NCBI GenBank assembly: GCA_016206405.1
Contig: JACQRQ010000036.1
Span: 1 to 11,972 of the forward strand
Direction: 5' to 3'
DNA length: 11,972 bases
Origin: Elusimicrobiota bacterium
Lineage (GTDB): Bacteria; Elusimicrobiota; Elusimicrobia; O2-12-FULL-59-9
Shown: positions 1-7,645 of the stretch, one piece after another
Layout: every line of letters starts with the position of its first letter
Numbering within the stretch: position 1 is the stretch's first letter
Notes under the pieces: generated by a model
Database searches by the model: none
Told to the model about the DNA's origin: nothing
Seen by the model: only the letters and a program-made list of their open reading frames with translations
Program-made: the position numbers and the translations under genes

Positions 1-166
1 GGCATACATCATATTATTAAATAACAATAAGTGCTTTAAAAAAGACATATAAATAAATTATTTGTAAATGTATGCTCTTATTAAGACTATTACGTGATTA
101 AATTTATCTCCATCAAATGACGTGGATAGCCGGGTAGGCCTCGAACCTGGAAGAAACAGGCGGCGT
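1..166. other. AT-rich non-coding tail downstream of the operon
   Basis: About the first 120 bases are very AT-rich, in sharp contrast to the GC-rich coding DNA that begins near 125. No convincing gene is visible. The segment lies just after the stop codon of the last operon gene (TGA at 167-169, read on the minus strand). It contains an inverted repeat, gcatacat at 2-9 and atgtatgc at 68-75, and a short AT palindrome at 51-63. I see no classic GC-rich hairpin followed by a T-run, so a terminator is not proven. It may be an ordinary intergenic spacer, the flank of a mobile or foreign segment beyond the window, or a boundary of operon transcription. Confidence 0.6.
2..75. repeat. 8-bp inverted repeat around an AT-rich core
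   Basis: The arms gcatacat (2-9) and atgtatgc (68-75) are perfect reverse complements separated by 58 bases of AT-rich DNA. The repeat is real in the sequence. Its function is unknown, and arms this short can arise by chance in AT-rich DNA. Confidence 0.45.
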
Positions 167-2548
167 TCAGATTTTTTCGGTGAGGAAGGAGAAGGCCGGC
201 ATCAGCTCGTGGATGTCTTCGCCGGCGGGCAGATCCACCGGGATTGCCAGCTCTTGAACCGCCCGGGATACTCTTTGAACCCACGACAGAGCCTCGGCGT
301 CTTTGCCCTGCCTGAAATAGTTGGCGGCGACCTCATAGCAGAGCTCCGCCCTCTGGCGCGTGGAAAGGCCGCTTTCGGAATCGGCGGCCTGGATGAACAT
401 TTCTAAAGCCATGGAGGCATGGCCTTGGATATTGTATAGCCGGCCGATCTTGCGGTAAACCTCGACCCGGAAGGGGTCCCCGGGGGCCTGCAGCGCCAGG
501 CAATCCTTAAAATACGCCAGCGCCTTGTCCAGCTCGTTGGACGGGATATGCAACTCTCCCAACTGAAACAGGATAAAGGAGCGCGAAACACCGTCCCTCT
601 CGTTGCCATCGCCCAAAATTTCCAAAGCGCGCTTGTAATAGAGGATGCCTTGATCCACGGCGAATTGCCGGGCCGCCTTTTGCGCGAACTGCAACTGATA
701 GCGCAGAGCCTTGGTCTGATCGGAACTGCGGTAGGTGTGATCGGCGATCTGCTTGAGAACCGCCCCCTCCCGGATAGGATAAGATTCCTCCGGAAGCTTT
801 TGCCATGGGTTGAGAGACAGATAAAAATCCGACTCCGCCCGGGCGGGATAAGACTCCTCCAAGAGTTTGGCGGCCCGAAGATGGTACGCCGCTTTTTTAC
901 TATTCAAAAGGCTTTCGTAGCACACCTCCTGCAGCAGCACATGGATGAACTCAAAGGCCTCCATATCTCCCTGCGGCTTGACGACTTTGGATAAGAATCT
1001 CTTGGTCACCAGATTTTCCAGAAGGCGTTCCGTGCCGGCCTCCGCGCTCGTGAGCGAGGCCAGAAATTTGCGGTTGAACTCCAGGCCCAAGACGCTCGCC
1101 GCCTGGAGCAGATCCTTTTCCTCGCTCGGAAGTTGATCCAGCCGGACCAGCAAGGTCGTCTGGACCGTGTCCGGTATCTTTAGGCGCACGTTTTTCCCGG
1201 ACAAAGCCCAGGCCCCCCTTTTCCGGGTTAAAGAGCCGGACTCCGTCAGGCTCCAGAGTATCTCCGTCAGAAAATAAGGATTTCCTCCGGCATGGACGAC
1301 CAGCTTCTCTTTGAAAGAATCCGGAAGCTGATTTTTGCCAAGGCACTGGTTGACGATCCGGATTCCTTCCGGAACATTGAACGGCTTCAGATAGACCGGA
1401 ACGTAATTTTCCGCCGAGTGCCAGTAGAGGTTTTTCTCCGAGACCGGCCGAAAAAGGCACAAAATCATGATGGGCAGCTTCCTGAGCCGGTTGACTATAA
1501 ATCCCAAAAGCTCCCAAGAGCCGGCGTCGGCGAAGTGGATGTCCTCCAGGACCAGCAAGAGAGGCTTCTGAGCCGATTTCTGCATCAGCCATTTTTCAAA
1601 AGCCAAAAAGTACTTTTCCTTCCAATTCGGCTCATTCTCGGAGATCGCGTTTCCGTTGAAAAACCGCTTGGAGATGTCCACAAAGATGCCGTAAGCCCCC
1701 GACCCTTGGGGCGGGCAAGTCGCCGTGACGACGTCCAAACCTCCCGCCTCGGCTTCAGGCCGGATGTCCTTCAAGAATCTTTTGAGAAGCTGCGTCTTCC
1801 CCAGGCCGGCTTCCCCCACCAGGCTTACGACCGTGCACTGGCGGAGCATGGAAAGCTCCAGCGCCTCGCTCAAGGCTTTAAGCTCTTTTTTGCGCCCCAA
1901 GAAAGCGGCCTGCGGGCCCAATGCGGCGGGCTCCTGCGCCGCGCCGGCCGACGGCTCGACGATCTCATAAAACTGCAGCTTTTTCTCCTTGCCCTTGATG
2001 ACCATCGGCTCCAATTTCTTGAATTCAAAACGATCCTTGACGAACCGGTGCGTTTCGCGGCTGATCCACACCTTTCCCACGGCGGCGGAGTGCTCGATCC
2101 GGGAGGCCGTGTTCACGGCGTCCCCCATGACGGTGAAATCGCTCTTTTGGCTGGAGCCCACGTCTCCCGCGATCACGAGCCCGGTGTTGATCCCTATCCG
2201 CATGGAGAGCGAAAATCCCCTGGAGCGCTTCAGCTCTTCTCCGAAGGACTTGAGGGCCGCCTGCATTTTCAAAGCGGCGCGCACCGCCCGAACGGCGTCG
2301 TCCTCCTGCGCGTGGGGCACTCCGAAAAGAGCCATCACGCAGTCCCCTACGTATTTGTCGACCACGCCCTGTTGCTCATAAACCGCTTGGGAGAGCATCC
2401 CGAAGCATCTGTTCATGATGTCCCGGACGTCTTCGGGGTCCAACTTCTCGGACATGGCGGTGAATCCGCTCACGTCGGCGAAAATGACGGTCACGATCCG
2501 CCGTTCGCCTTGCCTGAGGGTGTCGGAGAATTTTTCGGAGGCGTTCAT
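167..2548 (-). CDS. Class III adenylate cyclase fused to AAA/STAND ATPase and TPR-like region
   Basis: A 793-aa soluble protein. Residues 15-200 form a class III nucleotide cyclase domain with all six canonical residues: metal aspartates D25 (FADVSGFT) and D69 (KYVGDC), base-selecting K65 and T139, and transition-state N146 and R150 (VNTASR). The Lys/Thr pair is the adenine-selecting set known from CyaC-type cyclases, so ATP to cAMP is the expected reaction. Residues 215-400 are a P-loop ATPase of the AAA_16/STAND kind, with Walker A GEAGLGKT (245-252) and Walker B LLLVLEDIHFAD (330-341). Residues 600-765 are helical and TPR-like. This cyclase-ATPase-repeat order resembles mammalian soluble adenylyl cyclase and many bacterial relatives. 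The start codon overlaps the FIST gene stop as ATGA, and no Shine-Dalgarno is visible, so translation is probably coupled. It is the last gene of the run. No membrane segment is seen. Confidence 0.93.
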   Translation of the reverse strand: MNASEKFSDTLRQGERRIVTVIFADVSGFTAMSEKLDPEDVRDIMNRCFGMLSQAVYEQQGVVDKYVGDCVMALFGVPHAQEDDAVRAVRAALKMQAALKSFGEELKRSRGFSLSMRIGINTGLVIAGDVGSSQKSDFTVMGDAVNTASRIEHSAAVGKVWISRETHRFVKDRFEFKKLEPMVIKGKEKKLQFYEIVEPSAGAAQEPAALGPQAAFLGRKKELKALSEALELSMLRQCTVVSLVGEAGLGKTQLLKRFLKDIRPEAEAGGLDVVTATCPPQGSGAYGIFVDISKRFFNGNAISENEPNWKEKYFLAFEKWLMQKSAQKPLLLVLEDIHFADAGSWELLGFIVNRLRKLPIMILCLFRPVSEKNLYWHSAENYVPVYLKPFNVPEGIRIVNQCLGKNQLPDSFKEKLVVHAGGNPYFLTEILWSLTESGSLTRKRGAWALSGKNVRLKIPDTVQTTLLVRLDQLPSEEKDLLQAASVLGLEFNRKFLASLTSAEAGTERLLENLVTKRFLSKVVKPQGDMEAFEFIHVLLQEVCYESLLNSKKAAYHLRAAKLLEESYPARAESDFYLSLNPWQKLPEESYPIREGAVLKQIADHTYRSSDQTKALRYQLQFAQKAARQFAVDQGILYYKRALEILGDGNERDGVSRSFILFQLGELHIPSNELDKALAYFKDCLALQAPGDPFRVEVYRKIGRLYNIQGHASMALEMFIQAADSESGLSTRQRAELCYEVAANYFRQGKDAEALSWVQRVSRAVQELAIPVDLPAGEDIHELMPAFSFLTEKI

Positions 2549-3735
2549 GGGTCGGCAAAAACGGCGAAGGAGGTGCTGGCGTGCCCATAGCGGCTGAAAG
2601 AGCGCATGGGCTGCGAATTCAAAAAGTCGATTTCGCTTCCGGAATACATTCCCGCCAGGGGGTTTTTGCCTAGCAGCTCGTGAATGATTTTAAGTTCCTG
2701 ATCGATGAGACCGTGCGCCCCCAATTGGAGCTTGCGGCCGTAGCAGTCGAAGCAAAGGGTCCCCTTGACTTTGTCCGCCTTCAAGGATTTCAGGGCCTTG
2801 AGCACCCCTTCCCGGGTCTGATTCAACAGGGAATCCGGCTCCACGGTGACGAACCGGTATTTTGCGCCTTCGATGATGGGAGTTCCGCAGTAGAGGGTTC
2901 TTTCCTGCGCGTTGGCGCCCCAGATGCCGAAAAGGGTGAAATCCTCCGTACCCTCCTCCATCAAGCTGCATGCCAAGTTGTAGTTGGAAAAGGGAATGTC
3001 GACGGGATGGTATTGGACGTTGAAGGCCTCTTCCATAACGTCCAGGGCGGGGCGGTGATCCAGTTCCACCAAGATATTGCCCCGGGTCTTGGTCAAGGTG
3101 AACGGCCGGCTGATCGGCGTGCCGCCATGGGAAAATCCGCACGAAAATTCAAAGTCCCCGGCCAGGAGCAGCCCGACGCAGCACCCGGCCAGGGCTTTGT
3201 CGCCCATGAACTGGATGGACATGGGACTTTGTTCCATGATGACCCCCGTGCCCGTCCCGCCGCCGATGATGGGGAAACCGGCGCCCAGCACGGATTGGGC
3301 GCCCTCCAATATCTTCACGGGAATTCCCATCTGGGGCTCGTGCATTAAAATGAAAAGTTTTGGCTTTGGGCCGCCAAGGCGGCTCAGCGCCATTTGGGCG
3401 GCCTGCCGTCCCGCTTCAAAGGAGTCCTTGGCCAATCCTCCGGCGTAGCCGGCGGCGGCTTGAATATCCCCGCCCAAAGCCATCAGGACGATGGAGGCCT
3501 CGGTCAAGACCGCGCCGGAGATTCCGCCGTAGGTGGTGCCTCCGACGAGGGGGCAATCGCCCGCCTCCATGCGGATTCCTCTCAAGAGTTTTCGATGGTC
3601 GACCCCATGATAGGGGCTGAAGGCCAAAAGGCATCTGGGGGAAAATTGGCGCAGAGCCTCCCGCGCCAAATCCCCCCCGCATTGAAGTGGATTTTTAAGG
3701 TTTGAGCCCTGGCAAACGGCTACGGATATGGACAT
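2545..3735 (-). CDS. FIST-domain sensory protein (FIST_N + FIST_C)
   Basis: A 396-aa protein with no signal peptide or membrane helix, so probably cytoplasmic. FIST_N covers roughly residues 35-235, shown by CPLVGGTTYGGISG (61-74), a glycine-rich FPIIGGGTGTG (154-164), and FSHGG followed by LTKTRGNILVELDHRPALDV (214-233). FIST_C covers roughly 240-385 and ends in GHASTSFAVF. FIST domains are small-ligand sensor modules that usually partner kinases, cyclases or chemoreceptors; a subset (NosP) binds haem and nitric oxide. Here no output domain is attached, but the stop codon overlaps the start of the adenylate cyclase gene (ATGA), so the natural inference is that it senses a ligand and controls that cyclase. 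A 108-nt gap precedes it, and only weak ribosome-binding sequence is seen before the ATG at 3735. The ligand cannot be read from the sequence. Confidence 0.88.
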   Translation of the reverse strand: MSISVAVCQGSNLKNPLQCGGDLAREALRQFSPRCLLAFSPYHGVDHRKLLRGIRMEAGDCPLVGGTTYGGISGAVLTEASIVLMALGGDIQAAAGYAGGLAKDSFEAGRQAAQMALSRLGGPKPKLFILMHEPQMGIPVKILEGAQSVLGAGFPIIGGGTGTGVIMEQSPMSIQFMGDKALAGCCVGLLLAGDFEFSCGFSHGGTPISRPFTLTKTRGNILVELDHRPALDVMEEAFNVQYHPVDIPFSNYNLACSLMEEGTEDFTLFGIWGANAQERTLYCGTPIIEGAKYRFVTVEPDSLLNQTREGVLKALKSLKADKVKGTLCFDCYGRKLQLGAHGLIDQELKIIHELLGKNPLAGMYSGSEIDFLNSQPMRSFSRYGHASTSFAVFADP

Positions 3736-3843
3736 GCGCTCGCCGTCAATTCTCCGGGTTGGCGCCGGAGGCCGCCCCCACCCGGCGGCTCGGAGACCAC
3801 CGGGCGCGGTCTGCAGATATCGCTGCGAATTCGCCTGCGATGT
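3736..3843. other. Intergenic gap between cyclophilin and FIST genes
   Basis: At 108 nt this is the widest gap in the protein-coding run. It contains a perfect 10-bp palindrome, gcgaattcgc, at 3825-3834. It also holds a GC-rich imperfect hairpin whose minus-strand arms CCCGGTGG and CCGCCGGG pair with one G-U wobble. No T-run follows, so this is not a clear intrinsic terminator, and I found no strong -35/-10 pair. It is the best place in the run for an internal promoter or attenuator for the FIST-cyclase pair, but that is inference. Confidence 0.4.
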
Positions 3844-4500
3844 TTACTCCGGCTTCCCTTTTCCCTGGGCCTTTTTGGGCTCCTCGACGCGCCGGATGAC
3901 CAGCTCCGTGATGACGACGTCGTTGTCGGGCTTGTCGCGCTGATCGCGCCCGGTGGTGGCGATATATTTCAAAACGTCCCAGCCGGAAACCAATTGGCCG
4001 AAAATGGTGTGGCGGCCGTTTAAGTGGCTGGGAAGCTTGGGATAGTTTTCGCGCGGCATATCGGTGATGAAGAACTGGCTGCCATTGGTGTTGGGGCCGG
4101 CGTTGGCCATGGCCAGCTTGCCCGGCTCATCGAAGCGCAAGCCCGCGCCCACCTCGTCTTCAAACCGATAGCCCGGCCCGCCCGTGCCGGTGCCCAAGGG
4201 ATCGCCCCCCTGGATCATGAATCCCGGAATCACCCTATGGAAAATGAGGCCGTCATAGAAACGGCTCTTCTTCTTTTCTCCCGTCTTGGGATCGGTCCAC
4301 TCTTTCGCGCCCGTGGCCAAATCCACGAAATTGGCCACCGTCTTGGGCGACTCGTTCTCAAAAAGCGAGCAGACCATGTCGCCCGCGTTGGTGTGAAAAA
4401 CGGCGTAAAGTCCCGGCGCCTGCTCCCAGCTTGCGGCCTCGACTTGGGCCGCCAACGACGCCGCCATAGCCACAGCCAACCATCCAGCCTTGATTTTCAT
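3844..4500 (-). CDS. Exported cyclophilin-type peptidyl-prolyl cis-trans isomerase
   Basis: A 218-aa protein that catalyses cis-trans isomerisation of peptidyl-proline bonds. Residues 1-22 form a signal peptide ending in AQVEA, which predicts a periplasmic or secreted protein. The cyclophilin fold follows at 30-205, with FHRVIPGFMIQGGDP (87-101) carrying the catalytic arginine R89, NTNGSQFFI (138-146), and a NGRHTIFG segment (161-168) with the conserved histidine H164. The position of the cyclosporin-contacting tryptophan of CypA is histidine (H159), as expected for a bacterial enzyme with low drug affinity. The start at 4500 is chosen because an AGGAG (4508-4512) lies 7 nt upstream and the signal peptide begins there; the frame is open further upstream but reads as a shadow of nnrE. 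The start overlaps the nnrE stop as ATGA. The tail after residue 205 is lysine-rich. Confidence 0.93.
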   Translation of the reverse strand: MKIKAGWLAVAMAASLAAQVEAASWEQAPGLYAVFHTNAGDMVCSLFENESPKTVANFVDLATGAKEWTDPKTGEKKKSRFYDGLIFHRVIPGFMIQGGDPLGTGTGGPGYRFEDEVGAGLRFDEPGKLAMANAGPNTNGSQFFITDMPRENYPKLPSHLNGRHTIFGQLVSGWDVLKYIATTGRDQRDKPDNDVVITELVIRRVEEPKKAQGKGKPE

Positions 4501-5303
4501 TTCGATTCTCCTCGCTTTGCGTCTTCTCCCGCCTGCCCTTCCGCCGGGCGGCTTTCCGCCTCCAACAACCGTTTGGGAAATCCGATATCGATGACCTTGA
4601 GTTCGCCCACGTAGCGCTTGGCATGGGTCGCCATGAGCCCGGCTTTCGGAAGCCCGAGAGTGAACGTCCATGCCGCCTGGATGAAAACGCCGCTGTGGTA
4701 TCCCGTATCCGCGTTGATTCCCGATGGGATGTCCACCGCCAAAATGGGGCGCTTGGATTTCATCATCGCCTGAATCATTTTCTGAACCGTTCCCAGGGGC
4801 TTGCCCTGGGAGCCGGTCCCCAACAGAGCGTCTATGAGGACCGAGGCCCGGAGGCATTCCCCGGCCATCCTCTCCAAATCCTCATCCGCGGTAAGAACTT
4901 CAACCCCCGCCTGGCGAGCGCGGTCCAAATTAAGCCGCACCAGCTCTCCGTAACCGCCCGACGTCGGCCGGCCGCCACGCCGGGACAAATCCCTTTTGGG
5001 CGCGGCGATCCAGGCCTGCACCGGGACTCCTTTTTCTTTGAGATGCCGCGCGGCCGCCAATCCGTCTCCCCCGTTGTTGCCGCGGCCGCAAGCCGCCAGC
5101 ACGAAGCACTCGGCCGGCGCCCGGCGCAGCTCGCTCTCCAGATAGGAGAGCGTTTCCTCCGCGACGGCCCTGCCGGCGTTTTCCATGAGCGCCTCCGCGG
5201 AAATCCCGTGCTCGGCCGAAGCGCGCCGGTCGATTTCCTGCATCTGCGCGGCCGTCACGACCCTAAAGCCCTGGAATTCGCTCGCCAAAGGAACTTTACC
5301 CAT
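4497..5303 (-). CDS. nnrE: NAD(P)H-hydrate epimerase (YjeF_N domain)
   Basis: A 268-aa cytosolic enzyme that epimerises R- and S-NAD(P)HX, the hydrated damaged cofactors, so that the S form can be dehydrated back to NAD(P)H. Seen in the sequence are the N-terminal helix with AQMQEIDRRA (19-28), the glycine-rich loop GRGNNGGDG (73-81), the DALLGTG segment (158-164) and the conserved DIPSGINADTG (191-201). Only the epimerase half is present; the YjeF_C ADP/ATP-dependent dehydratase, often fused, is absent and must be encoded elsewhere. A glycine/arginine-rich stretch at 107-118 replaces a usually more acidic loop. I chose the ATG at 5303, which has a GGAG 4 nt upstream and overlaps the polX end by 8 nt; an in-frame ATG at 5333 is possible but lies deeper inside polX. 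The stop overlaps the cyclophilin start. Confidence 0.92.
   Translation of the reverse strand: MGKVPLASEFQGFRVVTAAQMQEIDRRASAEHGISAEALMENAGRAVAEETLSYLESELRRAPAECFVLAACGRGNNGGDGLAAARHLKEKGVPVQAWIAAPKRDLSRRGGRPTSGGYGELVRLNLDRARQAGVEVLTADEDLERMAGECLRASVLIDALLGTGSQGKPLGTVQKMIQAMMKSKRPILAVDIPSGINADTGYHSGVFIQAAWTFTLGLPKAGLMATHAKRYVGELKVIDIGFPKRLLEAESRPAEGQAGEDAKRGESK
4508..4512 (-). promoter_or_regulatory. Ribosome-binding site of the cyclophilin gene
   Basis: AGGAG on the minus strand, 7 nt before the ATG at 4500. It decides this start over the longer open frame that extends into nnrE. Confidence 0.8.
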
Positions 5304-7026
5304 GGCGCTCCAGCCAGCGCTTGAGCTCATCATAGGTCAGGCAGTTGAGAATATGCTTTTTTTCGAGGCCCGCGCGGCGCGCGATGGTGACCGCCGCCTC
5401 CATGTACTCCAACTGCGCGGCCGAGTGGGCGTCGGTGGTCACGGCCAGCGTCACGCCGCCTTCGGCCGCCATGCGGGCCGCGGTATCCGACAAATCCTGC
5501 CTTTGAGGCTGCCCGTTGATCTCCACGGCCGTCCGCATTCGCGCCGCCTGCGCGAAAACCTTTCCGGCGTCGACGGCATACGCCTCGCGCCGGCCGATGA
5601 GACGGCCGGAGAGATGGCCCAATATGTCCATATGCGGGTTTGCCGCCGCCTTTTCAATGCGCCGCGTCATCTCCTCCTCCGGCAGCGTGAAGGCGGTGTG
5701 CACCGAGCCGATCACCACGTCGATGGTCTTCAGGACCTCGTCGGGGTAGTCGAGAGCGCCGCCTTTTAAAATATCCACTTCCATGGAGCGCATCAGGCGG
5801 ATATCCTTGTGTTTTTTCTGCAGCCCGCGCAGCTCCTCGATCGTCTCCTGGAGGCGCCGCGGCGAAAGGCCGTGGGCCACCTTGAGAGATTGGGAATGGT
5901 CGCCGATCGCGGTCCACTCCCACCCTTGGGAGCGGGCGCCCAAGACCATATCCTCCAAAGAATCCCGGCCGTCGGTGTAGCGGGTATGGTTGTGAAAATC
6001 GCCGCGTACGTCTTTGAGCTCGACCAAATCCGGCAGAGAGCCGCGCTGCGCCGCCGCGATCTCGCCGCGGCATTCGCGCAGCTCCGGAGCAATCCACGCC
6101 AGGCCGAGCCTGCGGTAAATTTCCTCCTCGGTTCGTCCGGCGAGGGGCTTTTTATGGCCGGAGTCCCCGGACTTGAAAAGGCCGTACTCGTTGAGCGAAT
6201 AGCCCTGCTTGACCGCCAGTTCCCGAAGGACCACGTTGTGCTCTTTGGAGCCCGTGAAATACTGCAGGGCCGCGCCGAAAGATTCCGGAGGCACGACGCG
6301 GAAATCGCACTGAATCTGATCCTTGAGCCAAACCGCGGCTTTGGTCGCCCCGGCCGCCAGGACGCGCTCGACGCCCGGCATGCGGGTGAAGAACTCCACG
6401 GCCCTCGCGCCGTCGCGCGCCGCGCATAAGATATCCAGATCGCCGACGGTCTCCGCGCCCCGGCGCAGGCTGCCGGCGGGCACGACCTCCGCGACGCCGG
6501 GGCAGGCTCGCAAATCTTTGAGAAGCTTCTGCGCCAAAAGCTTGGCCTCCCAATAAAGTTTTCTCTCGGAAGCCTTGACGGCCAAGCGGATGCCCTTTAA
6601 AATATTTTCTTCCAGCTTGGCCCCGAAGCCGGAAAGGTCCCGCAGGCGGCCGGCCTCCGCGGCCTTCTGGAGCTGCTCCAAGCCGTGAATTTTCTCGTCG
6701 TAATAAAGCCGCCGGGCACGCTTGGGACCCATGCCGGGCACGCGGGCCAACGCGAGCAGGCCCTCCGGAACCTTGCGCCGCAGCGCCTGCAGTTCCTGCA
6801 GCGTTCCCGTTTTCAAAATTTCGGAGATATGCGAGGCGATGCCCTTGCCGATGCCCTCGATGCGCGCGAGGTCCTCGCCGGAGAGATCCCCCGCCTCGCG
6901 CGGAAGGCCGCCGATGATCTGGCCCGCTTTTTGATAGGCGCGGATACGGAATGGATTGCCGTCGTCAAAAGTCAGCAGAACGGCCATCTCGTCGAAAATC
7001 TCAGAGAGCTTGGCGTTGGTGATCAT
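5296..7026 (-). CDS. polX: Bacterial DNA polymerase/3'-5' exonuclease PolX
   Basis: A 576-aa protein of the usual bacterial PolX length, for gap-filling DNA synthesis in base-excision and break repair. An HhH-containing 8-kDa region (1-100) has EGIGKGIA (57-64) and VPGMGPKRA (96-104). The family X catalytic core carries GS-RR then GDLDIL, with metal aspartates D196 and D198 and the third, D241, in QCDFRV. The C-terminal PHP nuclease domain (about 340-570) keeps its metal-ligand set: H345 and H347 (DFHNH), D352, D376/H377 (GDH), E416, H443 (GSVH), H471 (GHLS) and D532/H534 (TDAH). Both polymerase and nuclease should therefore be active. The ATG at 7026 fits the family N-terminus, although no clear ribosome-binding site precedes it. 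It begins 19 nt after the Yip1-like gene and overlaps nnrE. Confidence 0.96.
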   Translation of the reverse strand: MITNAKLSEIFDEMAVLLTFDDGNPFRIRAYQKAGQIIGGLPREAGDLSGEDLARIEGIGKGIASHISEILKTGTLQELQALRRKVPEGLLALARVPGMGPKRARRLYYDEKIHGLEQLQKAAEAGRLRDLSGFGAKLEENILKGIRLAVKASERKLYWEAKLLAQKLLKDLRACPGVAEVVPAGSLRRGAETVGDLDILCAARDGARAVEFFTRMPGVERVLAAGATKAAVWLKDQIQCDFRVVPPESFGAALQYFTGSKEHNVVLRELAVKQGYSLNEYGLFKSGDSGHKKPLAGRTEEEIYRRLGLAWIAPELRECRGEIAAAQRGSLPDLVELKDVRGDFHNHTRYTDGRDSLEDMVLGARSQGWEWTAIGDHSQSLKVAHGLSPRRLQETIEELRGLQKKHKDIRLMRSMEVDILKGGALDYPDEVLKTIDVVIGSVHTAFTLPEEEMTRRIEKAAANPHMDILGHLSGRLIGRREAYAVDAGKVFAQAARMRTAVEINGQPQRQDLSDTAARMAAEGGVTLAVTTDAHSAAQLEYMEAAVTIARRAGLEKKHILNCLTYDELKRWLERHG

Positions 7027-7045
7027 GACCCGGCCGGCCGCAGCC

Positions 7046-7645
7046 CTAAATGAGCTTCAGCGCCGTAACCACGGCGCTGCCTATCAAGTAGGCCAAAAAT
7101 CCGGCGCCCAAAAGGACGGCGATGGTGTAAGGCAAAAAAAGAACGGTCCAAGCCCGCCGCGAGGTGAAGCCGTAATTGTCGCGGATCGAGCGGGCTTTCA
7201 ACGACAAGCTTATCGTTCCCAATATGAGCAGCGCGGCAAAATGGAACACGCCCGTATAGCCGAACAAAAAGTTGGCCAGGAACAAAATCGGCAGATAAAA
7301 CACCCACACCAGCTCGCTCAAACCCAAAAGCACATAAAGACCCAAGGCGGAGCCGTGCCCTCCGAAAAGTTCGGCGGTGATGTGCAGGATGCCGGTCAGG
7401 CAAATCCCGACGATGACCGCCACGACGCCGCCCATGGCCAGCAGCATGGGCCAAGGAATCCAGCTTAGGATTTCGGCGTTGAAAGTGCCTGGAAACGCCT
7501 GGACGATGATCCAGGTCATGCCGCTGGCCAAGTAGGCCATCAGCCCCAACAAAACGGGACGGTTCCATCTTACCGACTCCATCGCTTGCGGCGGGCTGGC
7601 GAAAAAATCGTAGAGGATGTCCAATTGAGCCGCGAACTTGTTCAC
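7046..7645 (-). CDS. Yip1-family-like polytopic membrane protein
   Basis: A 199-aa, strongly hydrophobic protein. It begins with a short amphipathic segment containing DFFASPPQAMESV (13-25), like the F-x-x-P entry motif of Yip1 domains. About five membrane helices follow, near residues 30-50, 64-90, 99-127, 131-148 and 167-195. Yip1-domain proteins are common in bacteria but their role is mostly unknown; eukaryotic relatives act in membrane trafficking. The GTG at 7645 is chosen because it forms a GTGA overlap with the sppA stop and sits 4 nt after GGGAGGAG (7650-7657). The frame is open upstream, but that part is inside sppA and does not look like protein. Its place beside sppA suggests a membrane or envelope role, which is inference. 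The family call is moderately sure and the membrane topology is surer. Confidence 0.75.
   Translation of the reverse strand: MNKFAAQLDILYDFFASPPQAMESVRWNRPVLLGLMAYLASGMTWIIVQAFPGTFNAEILSWIPWPMLLAMGGVVAVIVGICLTGILHITAELFGGHGSALGLYVLLGLSELVWVFYLPILFLANFLFGYTGVFHFAALLILGTISLSLKARSIRDNYGFTSRRAWTVLFLPYTIAVLLGAGFLAYLIGSAVVTALKLI

Noticed and set aside
130..155. Sequence resembling a tRNA T-arm (GGTTCGAGGCC on the minus strand)
   Set aside because: The flanking bases do not form a 5-bp T-stem, and no anticodon or acceptor arm is found nearby.
1292..2590. Long plus-strand open frame (432 codons) opposite the adenylate cyclase gene
   Set aside because: It is antisense to a protein with all catalytic motifs intact. 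Its translation shows no recognisable domain and is the low-information kind expected opposite GC-rich codons.
4501..4857. N-terminal extension of the cyclophilin
   Set aside because: It lies inside nnrE in another frame, has no domain, and would bury the signal peptide that begins at the ATG at 4500.
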